Below are positions 1 to 7,592 of a stretch of DNA of 64,000 bases, piece by piece (positions within the stretch are counted from its first letter, which is position 1; every line of letters begins with the position of its first letter). The notes beneath the pieces are model-generated. The model did no database searches. It had not been told where the DNA came from and was given only the letters and a program-made list of their open reading frames with translations. A program made the translations under genes and the position numbers. Source of the DNA: ASV31 sp965229765 (lineage in GTDB: Bacteria > Pseudomonadota > Alphaproteobacteria > Rhodobacterales > Rhodobacteraceae); the NCBI GenBank assembly GCA_965229765.1, contig CBDDJT010000002.1, forward strand, positions 310,001 to 374,000, written 5' to 3'.

Positions 1-1092
1 ACCCAGCGCTGCCGGGCGCTCGCAACTGCTGGTGATCTCGACGAAGGAGCCCAGCTCACCCGAACGCAGGATCGAGGTCATCACGTCGACCACATGCAGC
101 GCGAAATCGAGCGAGCATCGGTGCGGACGCCCCTGCACGATCCCCTGCGCCATATCCGCCAGACCAGAGGCGCGGTAGTTCGCGCGGCCATTGTCGTTGG
201 CGATGGCGAAGGGATGCGGCCAGGACGGGGTGCCGTTCACAAAGGCTCCCCTCTCCGTCATCCGCACCTCGCCACCGAAGAAGTTGGGATCGGGTACGTG
301 CAGCGTGCCCTCGCGCCCGTAAAGCTCCATGTTGGAATGGCCGTGCTGCCAGACGTCCCAGCTGGCGCAATAGGTGATCTGCGCGCCGGCGTGGAACTCC
401 ATCACCGCGTGGATCGTCGTGGGGGTCTCGACGGCGATCTTCTCGCCATGGCGCGGTGCGGAGGTGATCGTGCGTTCGGGCGACGCCATCCCCGCGATCG
501 CACCGACGCGCTTCACCGGGCCAAGAAGCTGCACGAGGTTCGAGATGTAATATGGCCCGAGGTCGAGGATCGGCCCGCCGCCCGGCTTGAAGAAGAAATC
601 AGGGTTCGGATGCCACATCTCCATGCCCGGGCTCTGAACGAAACAGGTGCCCGAGGTGATCTTGCCCACCGCGCCCGCGTCGATGAGGTGCCGCGCAAGC
701 TGGTGCGCCCCACCTAGGAACGTGTCAGGGGCCGATCCCACCCGCAGCCCGCGCGCCTCGGCCAGTTCGGACAATGCCTGTCCCTCGTCCAGCGAAAGGA
801 CGAAGGGCTTTTCGGAATAGACGTGTTTTCCGGCCAAAAGGATCTGCCGGGAAACCTCGAAATGCGCGTTCGGCACGGTCAGGTTGACCACCACGTCGAT
901 GTCATCCGCGGCCAACAGGCCGTCAACGGTCTCGGCCCGCAGGCCGAATTCCGCGGCCCTCGCCTTCGCGGCTTCGGGGTTCATGTCCGCGCAGGCGCGC
1001 ATCTCCATGCCCGCGAACAGGGGCGACAGGCGCATGTAGGCCGCCGAGATATTGCCGCAGCCGATAACGCCGATCCCAAGTGTCTTGCTCAT
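1..1092 (-). CDS. Gfo/Idh/MocA family oxidoreductase, C-terminus outside window
   Basis: The frame is open from an ATG at 1092 to the window edge, showing 364 residues without a stop. The N-terminus carries the Rossmann signature GVIGCGNIS (residues 9-17) and the SEKP motif (93-96) of the Gfo/Idh/MocA dehydrogenases, which oxidise or reduce sugars, inositols or their derivatives with NAD(P). Family members are about 330-400 residues, so little is missing. It is the last visible gene of the sugar operon that begins at 7408, directly after the disrupted isomerase gene (10-nt gap). That suggests a joint role in processing the imported sugar. The substrate cannot be read from the sequence. The IS3 insertion upstream may reduce its transcription. 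Confidence 0.9.
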   Translation of the reverse strand, partial: MSKTLGIGVIGCGNISAAYMRLSPLFAGMEMRACADMNPEAAKARAAEFGLRAETVDGLLAADDIDVVVNLTVPNAHFEVSRQILLAGKHVYSEKPFVLSLDEGQALSELAEARGLRVGSAPDTFLGGAHQLARHLIDAGAVGKITSGTCFVQSPGMEMWHPNPDFFFKPGGGPILDLGPYYISNLVQLLGPVKRVGAIAGMASPERTITSAPRHGEKIAVETPTTIHAVMEFHAGAQITYCASWDVWQHGHSNMELYGREGTLHVPDPNFFGGEVRMTERGAFVNGTPSWPHPFAIANDNGRANYRASGLADMAQGIVQGRPHRCSLDFALHVVDVMTSILRSGELGSFVEITSSCERPAALG

Positions 1093-1101
1093 CTGTCTCT
1101 C

Positions 1102-1715
1102 TCAGAATGTCCGGAAGGCTTCGATGGAACGTGTTGCGAACCGCGTGGCGTCATTTGGCTTGTCGTGCTCCATCACGAAAAGCTCGACGCCCGCCGCGCG
1201 CAGCGCCGCCATGATTGCGGGCCAGTCCATGACGCCATGGCCGACATCCGCCCAGCCGTCTTCGTCCGCGCACTCGCCCTCCGGCGCGATGTCCTTCACA
1301 TGCGCCGCACTCATGCGCCCGCCGTGACGCGCGATCCAGTCCATCGGATCGCCGCCGCCACGCACGATCCAGGCGATATCCACTTCCCAATCGATGGACG
1401 GGGCATGTTCCAGGATCAGCTCCATCGCGATTTCACCGCCCGGAAGCGGCATGAACTCCCAATGATGGTTGTGCCAGCCAAACCGAAGACCGGCATCGCG
1501 GACCTTCTGGCCGGCGGCCTCCAGCCGCCGTGCATAGGCGATCCACGCTGCGGCATCGGCGCCCGCACGCAGGTCATCCTCGGGTGCGGGGCAGAACAGA
1601 TGCGTCATGCCCAGCGTCCTCGCGGCAGAGAGCGTCGCATCGAGCCCGTCCTCGAAATTCCCGATGGGAAAGAAATGCCCCGACGGCATGGCCAGACCCG
1701 TCCGGTCCAGAAGGT
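1102..1715 (-). pseudogene. Sugar phosphate isomerase/epimerase, C-terminal part (split by IS3)
   Basis: This is the C-terminal roughly 200 residues of a TIM-barrel sugar isomerase/epimerase (AP-endonuclease-2-like fold). Visible family features are GWHNHHWEF, the WEVDIAW segment and AAHVKD, which contain metal-ligand-type His, Asp and Glu residues. The N-terminus lies beyond the IS3 element at 3036-3174. Joining 3174-3036 to 1712-1102 with one copy of the GGT target duplication restores one continuous 249-residue frame (…TRDLLDRTGLAMP…), so the insertion is clean and probably recent. An ATG at 1689 could still start a shortened product, but that product would lack the first barrel strands. 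Confidence 0.88.
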
Positions 1716-1752
1716 TGAACCAGACCGGGTTTACCGGAGAGGTTTGAGTTGG

Positions 1753-2658
1753 TCACTCAGCGGCGATGTTGGCCGTGAGTTGTGCGTCGTAGAAGTTCCT
1801 TTCTGCTGTTGTGGGTGAGATGTATCCGAGCGGGCCGTATAGGCGTTTTTCGTTGTACCAATGGACCCAAGCCAGCGTCGCGAGCTCGACGTCCTGTTTG
1901 CCGCGCCACGGCCCCTCGTGCTCGATGACCTCGGCCTTGTATAAGCCGTTTATGGTCTCGGCGAGCGCGTTGTCATACGAGTCGCCCACGCTGCCGACCG
2001 AGGCACCGATTTTCGCCTCTTCAAGGCGCTCGGAATACTTGATGGACAGGTACTGGACGCCTCGATCACTGTGGTGGGTCAGCCGGTCGCGGTCGGGATT
2101 GCGGGCGGCTAGCGCCTGCTCCAGCGCATCGAGAACCAGCTTTGTGTTGGGCGATGAGGAAACCTGCCAGCCGACGATGTACCGGGCGAAGACATCGATG
2201 ATGAAGGCGACGTACACAAACCCGACAGCGGTGCGCACATAGGTGAAATCCGCCACCCAGAGCCTGTTGGGAGCGGGCGCCTTGAAGTCACGGTTCACCT
2301 TGTCTTCCGGGCAAGGCAGGGCCGGATCACCATACGTGGTCCTCTTGCCTTTGCCGCGTGTAACGCCCTGTATTTTCTTTTCTTTCATCAGGCGTACGAC
2401 CGTGCAACGCGCGACATCCTCACCCTGCGCGACAAGATCGTGCCAGACTTTGACCGCGCCGTAGCGCTTGCCGCTGGCCTCCCAGCAGGCCTTGATCTTT
2501 CGGCCGAGCTCGGCATCGCGCTGAGCACGCGCGGATGCCCTGGATGGGTCACGCGCGACAGCCTGATGGTGGTGGTAGGTGGACGGCGCGATCGGCAGGA
2601 CCCTGCAGATCGCCTCGACGCCGTACTGCCCGCGGTGATCATCAATGAACATGATCAT
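1753..2658 (-). CDS. IS3-family transposase OrfB (DDE integrase), copy A
   Basis: This 301-residue rve-type transposase has the catalytic triad at D137 (VADFTY), D198 (HHSDRG) and E234 (ALAETING) and an N-terminal HTH_21-like region. Its ATG overlaps the OrfA stop (ATGA), and it lies in the -1 frame relative to OrfA. A U-UUU-UUC slippery heptamer near the OrfA 3' end (2691-2697, minus strand) would give the OrfAB fusion normally needed for IS3 transposition. All domains are intact, so the element may be active. Confidence 0.95.
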   Translation of the reverse strand: MIMFIDDHRGQYGVEAICRVLPIAPSTYHHHQAVARDPSRASARAQRDAELGRKIKACWEASGKRYGAVKVWHDLVAQGEDVARCTVVRLMKEKKIQGVTRGKGKRTTYGDPALPCPEDKVNRDFKAPAPNRLWVADFTYVRTAVGFVYVAFIIDVFARYIVGWQVSSSPNTKLVLDALEQALAARNPDRDRLTHHSDRGVQYLSIKYSERLEEAKIGASVGSVGDSYDNALAETINGLYKAEVIEHEGPWRGKQDVELATLAWVHWYNEKRLYGPLGYISPTTAERNFYDAQLTANIAAE

Positions 2659-2987
2659 CTCTTCCGTTGGCGGTCGAGGTCCGCCGCTGCGAAAAAAGCT
2701 GACGCTTTGCGCAGGATCTCGTTAGCCTGCTTGAGTTCGCGGTTCTCCCGCTGCAGCGCCTTGAGTTCCTCGCGCTCGGACCGCGTCAGCCCGTCGCGAT
2801 CTCCGTCTTCAATGGCCTGCTTGTTCACCCACTCGCGTAGCGTAGCGCTACTGCATCCGAACTTCTCTGCGATGGAGGCGACCGCCTGCGACCGCGATTT
2901 GTAATCCGCCTCGTTCTCCAGAACCAAGCGCACCGCGCGCGCCCGTACCTCTGTAGAAAAACGGTTCCCTGGGTTTCCTTTGGTCAT
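2655..2987 (-). CDS. IS3-family transposase OrfA (HTH), copy A
   Basis: This 110-residue protein has an N-terminal helix-turn-helix (about residues 8-58, VRARAVRLVLE…SATLREWV) and a C-terminal leucine-rich coiled coil (ELKALQRENRELKQANEILRK region). Both are standard for IS3 OrfA, which binds the terminal repeats. The start lies just inside the right inverted repeat. It ends in an ATGA overlap with OrfB. Confidence 0.95.
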   Translation of the reverse strand: MTKGNPGNRFSTEVRARAVRLVLENEADYKSRSQAVASIAEKFGCSSATLREWVNKQAIEDGDRDGLTRSEREELKALQRENRELKQANEILRKASAFFAAADLDRQRKR

Positions 2988-3035
2988 GCTGTACCTTCTG
3001 AGCTTTCGGCTCTCCGGTAAACCCGGTCTGGTTCA

Positions 3036-3174
3036 GGTCGCGGGTTTCGGCGGTATCCTGATAGTTGCCGCCGAAACCTTCCACCTGGGTATAGCCAAGC
3101 CCGGCGAGCATCGAGAACACTTCGGCCCACGGCGTGAAATCGCGGGCCGAATAAAGCTGAAAGGAAACGTTCAT
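3036..3174 (-). pseudogene. Sugar phosphate isomerase/epimerase, N-terminal part (split by IS3)
   Basis: The ATG at 3174 opens MNVSFQLYSARDFTPW, a typical start of TIM-barrel sugar isomerases/epimerases, 42 nt downstream of the ATPase gene and in the same operon. After about 46 residues the frame enters the IS3 right end at 3035. The remainder of the gene is at 1102-1715. Reading through into the element gives a foreign tail, so a functional product is unlikely. Confidence 0.88.
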
Positions 3175-3215
3175 GCCATGGTTCCGTTTGTTGATGTGTC
3201 GTCGCGCGGTGCTGG

Positions 3216-4304
3216 TCAGAGCCGCGCCTCGGTGTGTTTGTCGAACAGGTTCGCAAGGGCCGGATCGAACCCGAGCCGAAGCTCCTGGCCATCCGCCACT
3301 TCGGCCTGCCCGTCGATCCGCACCCAAAGCCGGTCCTCTCCCAGCATCAGCCGCACCAGCGTGTCCGAACCCAAAGGTTCGACCAGCCGGACTTTCGCGG
3401 ACAGGCGGACCGGCATAGCCTCGGCTTCGGGTCCGACGGCGATGTGTTCGGGCCGGATGCCCAGCCATGCCTCGCCCCCTTGCGGTCCGCCCTCGCCAAA
3501 GGTGTAGCCATCCAGCGAGAAATCCCCAGCGTTGCACCGGAACGTCTTGGTGCCAGTCAGATCCACCAGCCCCTCGAAGAAGTTCATCGAGGGCGAGCCG
3601 ATGAAACCCGCCACGTACTTGTTGGCCGGCCGGTTGTAGATCTCTTGCGGTGTATCGAGTTGCAGGATCTTGCCGCCCCGCATGATCGCGATCCGGTTGG
3701 CCAGCGTCATCGCCTCGATCTGGTCGTGGGTGACGTAGATCATCGTATTGCCAAGCCGCTTGTGCAGTTCCTTGATCTCGGCTCTCAGATCGGTGCGCAG
3801 CTTGGCGTCGAGGTTCGACAAGGGCTCGTCGAACAGGAACACGTCGACGTCGCGGACCAGCGCCCGCCCGATGGCCACGCGCTGACGCTGTCCCCCCGAC
3901 AGCGCCGCCGGCTTGCGCTTGAGCAACGGCTCGATCTGCAGGACCTTGGCCGCGCGGGCGATGCGCTCGGCGATCTCGGGCTTGGAGAAACCCGCGTTCT
4001 TCAGGCCGAAGGACAGATTCCCCTCGACCGTCATCTGCGGATAGAGCGCATAGGACTGGAACACCATGCCGATCCCGCGGTTGGACGGCTCCTCCCATGT
4101 CACGTTGCGCCCGCCAATCAGGATCTGCCCGTCGGTCACGTCCAGAAGCCCCGCGATACAGTTCAGCAAAGTGGACTTGCCGCACCCGGAAGAGCCGAGC
4201 AGGACAAGGAATTCCCCCTGCCCGACTTCAAGGTTCAGGTCCTTCAGGACCTCGATCGCCCCAAAATTGAGCTGAAGATCGCGGATTGAGATACTGCTTT
4301 CCAT
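3216..4304 (-). CDS. Sugar ABC transporter ATP-binding protein (UgpC/MalK type)
   Basis: The 362-residue ATPase energises the sugar importer encoded just upstream in the operon. Visible motifs are Walker A GSSGCGKST (37-45), Q-loop FQSYALYPQ (82-90), ABC signature LSGGQ (135-139), Walker B VFLFDEP (155-161) and the switch THD (192-194). A C-terminal TOBE/MOP-like region follows (about 240-362), as in MalK and UgpC, where it can take regulatory contacts. It starts 5 nt downstream of the MalG-type permease stop. The ATPase family is known to be shared among sugars, so the substrate must be judged from the binding protein. Confidence 0.95.
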   Translation of the reverse strand: MESSISIRDLQLNFGAIEVLKDLNLEVGQGEFLVLLGSSGCGKSTLLNCIAGLLDVTDGQILIGGRNVTWEEPSNRGIGMVFQSYALYPQMTVEGNLSFGLKNAGFSKPEIAERIARAAKVLQIEPLLKRKPAALSGGQRQRVAIGRALVRDVDVFLFDEPLSNLDAKLRTDLRAEIKELHKRLGNTMIYVTHDQIEAMTLANRIAIMRGGKILQLDTPQEIYNRPANKYVAGFIGSPSMNFFEGLVDLTGTKTFRCNAGDFSLDGYTFGEGGPQGGEAWLGIRPEHIAVGPEAEAMPVRLSAKVRLVEPLGSDTLVRLMLGEDRLWVRIDGQAEVADGQELRLGFDPALANLFDKHTEARL

Positions 4305-4309
4305 GTTGC

Positions 4310-5215
4310 TCAGCCTTTCACGGCGCCGGCGGCGATGCCGCGTACGAAGAGCCTGCCAGAGACGAAGTAGATGCTCAGCGGCACGAGGGCGGTCAGGATG
4401 GTCGCCGCCATGTTGACGTTGTATTCCGTCACGCCTTGCGTGGTGTTGACGATGTTGTTCAGCGCCACAGTCATCGGGTAGGATTCCGGCCCCGTGTAGA
4501 CGACCCCGAACAGGAAATCGTTCCAGATTCCCGTCACCTGCAAGATGACCGCGACCGTGAAGATCGGCAGCGACATGGGGGCAAGCACCCGAAAGTAGAT
4601 ACCCCAGAACCCGGCTCCATCGACCCGCGCCGCCTTGAACAGCTCATCGGGAAGCGAGGTGAAATAGTTCCGGAACAAAAGCGTCAGGATCGGCATTCCG
4701 AAGATCGTGTGCACGATCACCAGCCCGGCAAGGTCGCCGTAAAGCCCCAGTTCGCGCAGCATGATGACGATGGGATACAGCATCACCTGATAGGGAATGA
4801 AGGCGCCGAAGATCAGGATCGTGAAAAAGAGGTTCGCGCCCTTGAACCGCCAGTTGGCCAGCGCGTAGCCGTTGACGCTTGCGATCGCGACAGAGATCAC
4901 GACCGATGGCACGGTGATCTGGACAGAATTCCAGAAGTATGAACTCAGCCCCTCGCATTTCAGTCCGGTGCAGGCCTCGGCCCAGGCCTTGACCCATGGC
5001 TCGAAAGTGACCTCGACAGGCGGCGAAAAGATGTTGCCCAGACGGATTTCCGGCAGCCCTTTCAAAGAGGTGACGATCATCACGTATAGCGGGATCGCGT
5101 AGTAGACCGTGACAAGGAACAATATGCCGTAAAGCATGATGTTGCGGCGCGACAGGTTGCGGCGCGGTTTCGGGCCGCGCGGCCCGTCCAGCGCTGTTGC
5201 GACAGGATCAGCCAT
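4310..5215 (-). CDS. Sugar ABC transporter permease (MalG type)
   Basis: This 301-residue inner-membrane permease has about six hydrophobic segments and the EAA-loop region (ELFKAARVDGAGFWGIYF) that docks on the ATPase. The ATG at 5215 is chosen over the upstream 5260 start: it follows a GGAGG ribosome site at normal spacing and overlaps the preceding permease stop by 8 nt, which suggests translational coupling. The N-terminal cytoplasmic stretch is rich in Arg and Pro (PRGPKPRRNLSRR). Confidence 0.93.
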   Translation of the reverse strand: MADPVATALDGPRGPKPRRNLSRRNIMLYGILFLVTVYYAIPLYVMIVTSLKGLPEIRLGNIFSPPVEVTFEPWVKAWAEACTGLKCEGLSSYFWNSVQITVPSVVISVAIASVNGYALANWRFKGANLFFTILIFGAFIPYQVMLYPIVIMLRELGLYGDLAGLVIVHTIFGMPILTLLFRNYFTSLPDELFKAARVDGAGFWGIYFRVLAPMSLPIFTVAVILQVTGIWNDFLFGVVYTGPESYPMTVALNNIVNTTQGVTEYNVNMAATILTALVPLSIYFVSGRLFVRGIAAGAVKG

Positions 5216-6101
5216 TCTGCTTCTTGCCTCCGAACTCCAGGATCGCCCAGGGCACGACAACCAGCGCGACGGTCAGCAGCATCATCGTCGACGCGGCAAA
5301 CCCCTGTCCAAGGTTGTTGTTGCGGAACATCATGTCGTAGACGTACTTCGCCGGAACCTCGGTCGCGATGCCCGGTCCGCCCCCCGTCTGCGCCACGATC
5401 AGGTCGAACACCTTCACGATTCCTGTCACAACCAGCACCAGTGTGGTGATGAAGACCGGACGCATCATCGGGATCACGATGAAGACATAGGTCTTCCATG
5501 CCGGAATCCCGTCCACCCGCGCCGCCTTCCAGACCTCCTGGTCGATGCCGCGAAGGCCCGCCAGCATCAGGATCATCACCAGCCCGCTCCCTTGCCAAAG
5601 ACCGGCGATGAGAACCCCGAAGATCGCGATTTGCGCATTGTAAAGCGGATCGAAGGCAAAGCTTTCCCAGCCGAACCCGCGCACGATGCTCTGCACGCCG
5701 AACTCGGGGTTCAGAATCCACTGCCACACCAGCCCGGTCACAACGAAACTCATCGCATAGGGGTAAAGGATCGTGGTTCGGATCGTGTTCTCGAAACGGA
5801 TCTTCTGGTCGATCAGAACGGCAAGGATAAAGCCGATCACGAACACCAGCACCAACATGCAGATCCCGTAGATCGCAAGGTTCTCGATCGACACCAGCCA
5901 CTTCTTGGTGCTCCACAGCCGCTCGTACTGGTCGAACCCGACCCATTTCATGCGCGGCAGCAGGCCGGACTTGGTAAAGCTGTAGACGACCGTCCACGCG
6001 GTCCCGCCGACGAACACGAAAAGCGCGGTGACGATCATCGGTATTGCCGCGACCTTGGCGTTCATGTTCCGCAATAGCTGGTTTGGACGCTTCGACGCCA
6101 T
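5208..6101 (-). CDS. Sugar ABC transporter permease (MalF type)
   Basis: This 297-residue membrane permease is the partner of the MalG-type protein encoded next. It has six predicted transmembrane segments and the EAA loop EVWKAARVDGIPAWKTY, which contacts the ATPase. It lacks the large periplasmic insert of enterobacterial MalF, as is common for rhizobial and rhodobacterial monosaccharide or glycoside importers. The gene follows the binding protein after a 77-nt gap that carries a strong hairpin (6134-6160). Confidence 0.93.
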   Translation of the reverse strand: MASKRPNQLLRNMNAKVAAIPMIVTALFVFVGGTAWTVVYSFTKSGLLPRMKWVGFDQYERLWSTKKWLVSIENLAIYGICMLVLVFVIGFILAVLIDQKIRFENTIRTTILYPYAMSFVVTGLVWQWILNPEFGVQSIVRGFGWESFAFDPLYNAQIAIFGVLIAGLWQGSGLVMILMLAGLRGIDQEVWKAARVDGIPAWKTYVFIVIPMMRPVFITTLVLVVTGIVKVFDLIVAQTGGGPGIATEVPAKYVYDMMFRNNNLGQGFAASTMMLLTVALVVVPWAILEFGGKKQNG

Positions 6102-6133
6102 GGGCTTGCCCCCCGTTTCGGCAGGTCCGTGAT

Positions 6134-6160
6134 GCCGGCCCGCCGCAACAGCGGGCCGGC
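6134..6160 (-). promoter_or_regulatory. Intra-operon stem-loop between binding-protein and permease genes
   Basis: There is a perfect 10-bp GC stem (GCCGGCCCGC / GCGGGCCGGC) with the 7-nt loop CGCAACA between the binding-protein stop and the permease start. No U-run follows, so it is not a full intrinsic terminator. Known analogues in ABC operons protect the upstream mRNA or attenuate readthrough, giving more binding protein than permease. The role here is inference. Confidence 0.7.
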
Positions 6161-6178
6161 AGGGTCGCTACGCCGATT

Positions 6179-7408
6179 CTATTCGGCGTCCTCGATGATC
6201 TTCACGAATTCCGCCTGCGCGTCCTCGGCCGAAATCGACTGATCGGCGAAGAATTCGGTGAACAGCGTGTTCAGCTGGTTCTGCGTGTCGGGGGTGTTCA
6301 GCTGGTTGGTGTCCGGCAGCAGCTTGCCCGCAGCCAGCAGGGCCAGGCCCTTCTGCATGCAGTCGTTGGCGGTCGACAGGTCGATGTCGCCACGCACCGG
6401 AAGCGAACCCTTCTTCAGGTTGAACGCCACCTGCGTTGCCGGCCGAAGCATAAGCGCCGCCAGCTCGCCCTGCGCGGCGATCTGCCCTTCATCGCTGAGA
6501 ACCGGGAAATAGAAGGCGTCGCCGCCTGTGCCAAGAACCTCGGTCGTGCCCAGACCCGGCAGGCAGGAATAGTCCTCGCCGGCGACGGCCTCGGCCACGG
6601 CGAATTCACCCTGTGCCCAGTCGCCCATGATCTGGCCCCCGGCCTGACCGGTGATCACCAGGTTGGTCGCATCGTTCCAGTTCTGCACCGTCGACTTGGC
6701 CGCCATTGCACGTGCGTCTGCCGCGGCCTGGAACACGGTGGCAACCTCGGCCCCGGCAGCGACCTCGGCGTCATGGTCACCATAGACCGCCATGAACACG
6801 TCCTGCGGCACCAGCGTCGCCATCATCACGTTGAAGGCACCCGACTGCTGCCAGCCCTGCTGGCCCATCGCCAGAGGCACCTTGCCGGCGGCTTCCAGTG
6901 CCTCGGCGGCGCCGGCGAACTCTGCCCAGTTGGTCGGCACGTCCAGCCCGGCATCGGCAAATGCCTTGTGGCTCACCCACAGCCACTGCCACGAATGGAT
7001 GTTGACCGGCGCACAGTAGATCCGGCCGTCGAGGGTGCAACCGTCAAGCAGGTTCGACGGGTTGACCACGTCCTTCCAGCCCTCGGCCTCGGCGATATCG
7101 GTGATGTCGCGCAGCAGCCCGGCCTCGATCAGCTCTTCGGCCTGACGGCCATGGTTGAACTGGAAAGCGCCCATCGGGTCGCCACCCGTGATCCGGCTCA
7201 CCATGACGGCGCGCGCGTTCTCACCGCCGGCGATAGCCGCATCAACCCAGGTGTTGCCCGTGGCATCAAAGGCCTTGGCGAATTCAGCAACCGCCGCGGC
7301 CTCACCCCCCGAAGTCCACCAATGCATGACTTCCAGTTCAGCGGCCGCAGCCGCACCCGCCGTGCCGATTGCCGTTGTTGCGGCCAGAATGGTCCGGATC
7401 GTTCTCAT
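6179..7408 (-). CDS. Sugar ABC transporter substrate-binding protein
   Basis: This 409-residue periplasmic protein has a Sec signal peptide (MRTIRTILAATTAIGTAGAAAAA). The mature start ELEVMHWWTSGGEAAAV is characteristic of the family-1 solute-binding proteins for glucose, mannose and related sugars (GtsA-like). A Cys pair (DGCTLDGRIYC) probably forms a disulfide. The ribosome site GGGAGG precedes the ATG. It is the first gene of the operon, divergent from the LacI regulator. The sugar is not determinable by eye; a hexose or polyol is plausible from the downstream isomerase and dehydrogenase. Confidence 0.92.
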   Translation of the reverse strand: MRTIRTILAATTAIGTAGAAAAAELEVMHWWTSGGEAAAVAEFAKAFDATGNTWVDAAIAGGENARAVMVSRITGGDPMGAFQFNHGRQAEELIEAGLLRDITDIAEAEGWKDVVNPSNLLDGCTLDGRIYCAPVNIHSWQWLWVSHKAFADAGLDVPTNWAEFAGAAEALEAAGKVPLAMGQQGWQQSGAFNVMMATLVPQDVFMAVYGDHDAEVAAGAEVATVFQAAADARAMAAKSTVQNWNDATNLVITGQAGGQIMGDWAQGEFAVAEAVAGEDYSCLPGLGTTEVLGTGGDAFYFPVLSDEGQIAAQGELAALMLRPATQVAFNLKKGSLPVRGDIDLSTANDCMQKGLALLAAGKLLPDTNQLNTPDTQNQLNTLFTEFFADQSISAEDAQAEFVKIIEDAE

Positions 7409-7470
7409 GTCTTCCTCCCTTATACTGCGGCCCTTCCGGCCACTTCGGCCTCATTGGGCCAAGCGACGAC

Positions 7471-7484
7471 TGTAATCGTTTACA
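7471..7484. promoter_or_regulatory. LacI-type operator O1
   Basis: TGTAATCGTTTACA has arms TGTAA/TTACA around a central CG, the form of operators bound by LacI/GalR proteins. It sits 62 bp upstream of the binding-protein start and 108 bp upstream of lacI, in the divergent intergenic region. The direct regulator is inferred to be the adjacent LacI protein. Confidence 0.75.
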
Positions 7485-7511
7485 TCCGACAGTTTTCTGC
7501 GTATCCCAAAA

Positions 7512-7525
7512 TGAAATCGATTACA
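7512..7525. promoter_or_regulatory. LacI-type operator O2
   Basis: TGAAATCGATTACA matches O1 with one broken arm base and the same central CG. Its centre is 41 bp from that of O1, close to four helical turns, so two dimers would bind the same DNA face. It is nearer to lacI and may mediate autoregulation. Confidence 0.7.
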
Positions 7526-7592
7526 ACGGTCTTGATAACCCCTCCAGACACGCAGAAGATTCCCACGGCAAGTCACGGAAAGCAAAGGCGCA

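Larger units (their letters stand above)
1716..3035 (-). mobile_element. IS3-family insertion sequence, copy A (1,320 bp)
   Basis: The element is bounded by perfect 26-bp terminal inverted repeats, 1716-1741 and 3010-3035, ending in the 5'-TG…CA-3' typical of IS3. A 3-bp target duplication GGT (1713-1715 and 3036-3038) flanks it. It encodes OrfA (2655-2987) and OrfB (1753-2658) on the minus strand, the same direction as the interrupted gene. The inverted repeats resemble those of copy B at 10594-11908 (both start TGAACC and share CCGGGTTT), so the two elements belong to one subgroup. Their proteins are clearly diverged, so they are different elements. Confidence 0.95.
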
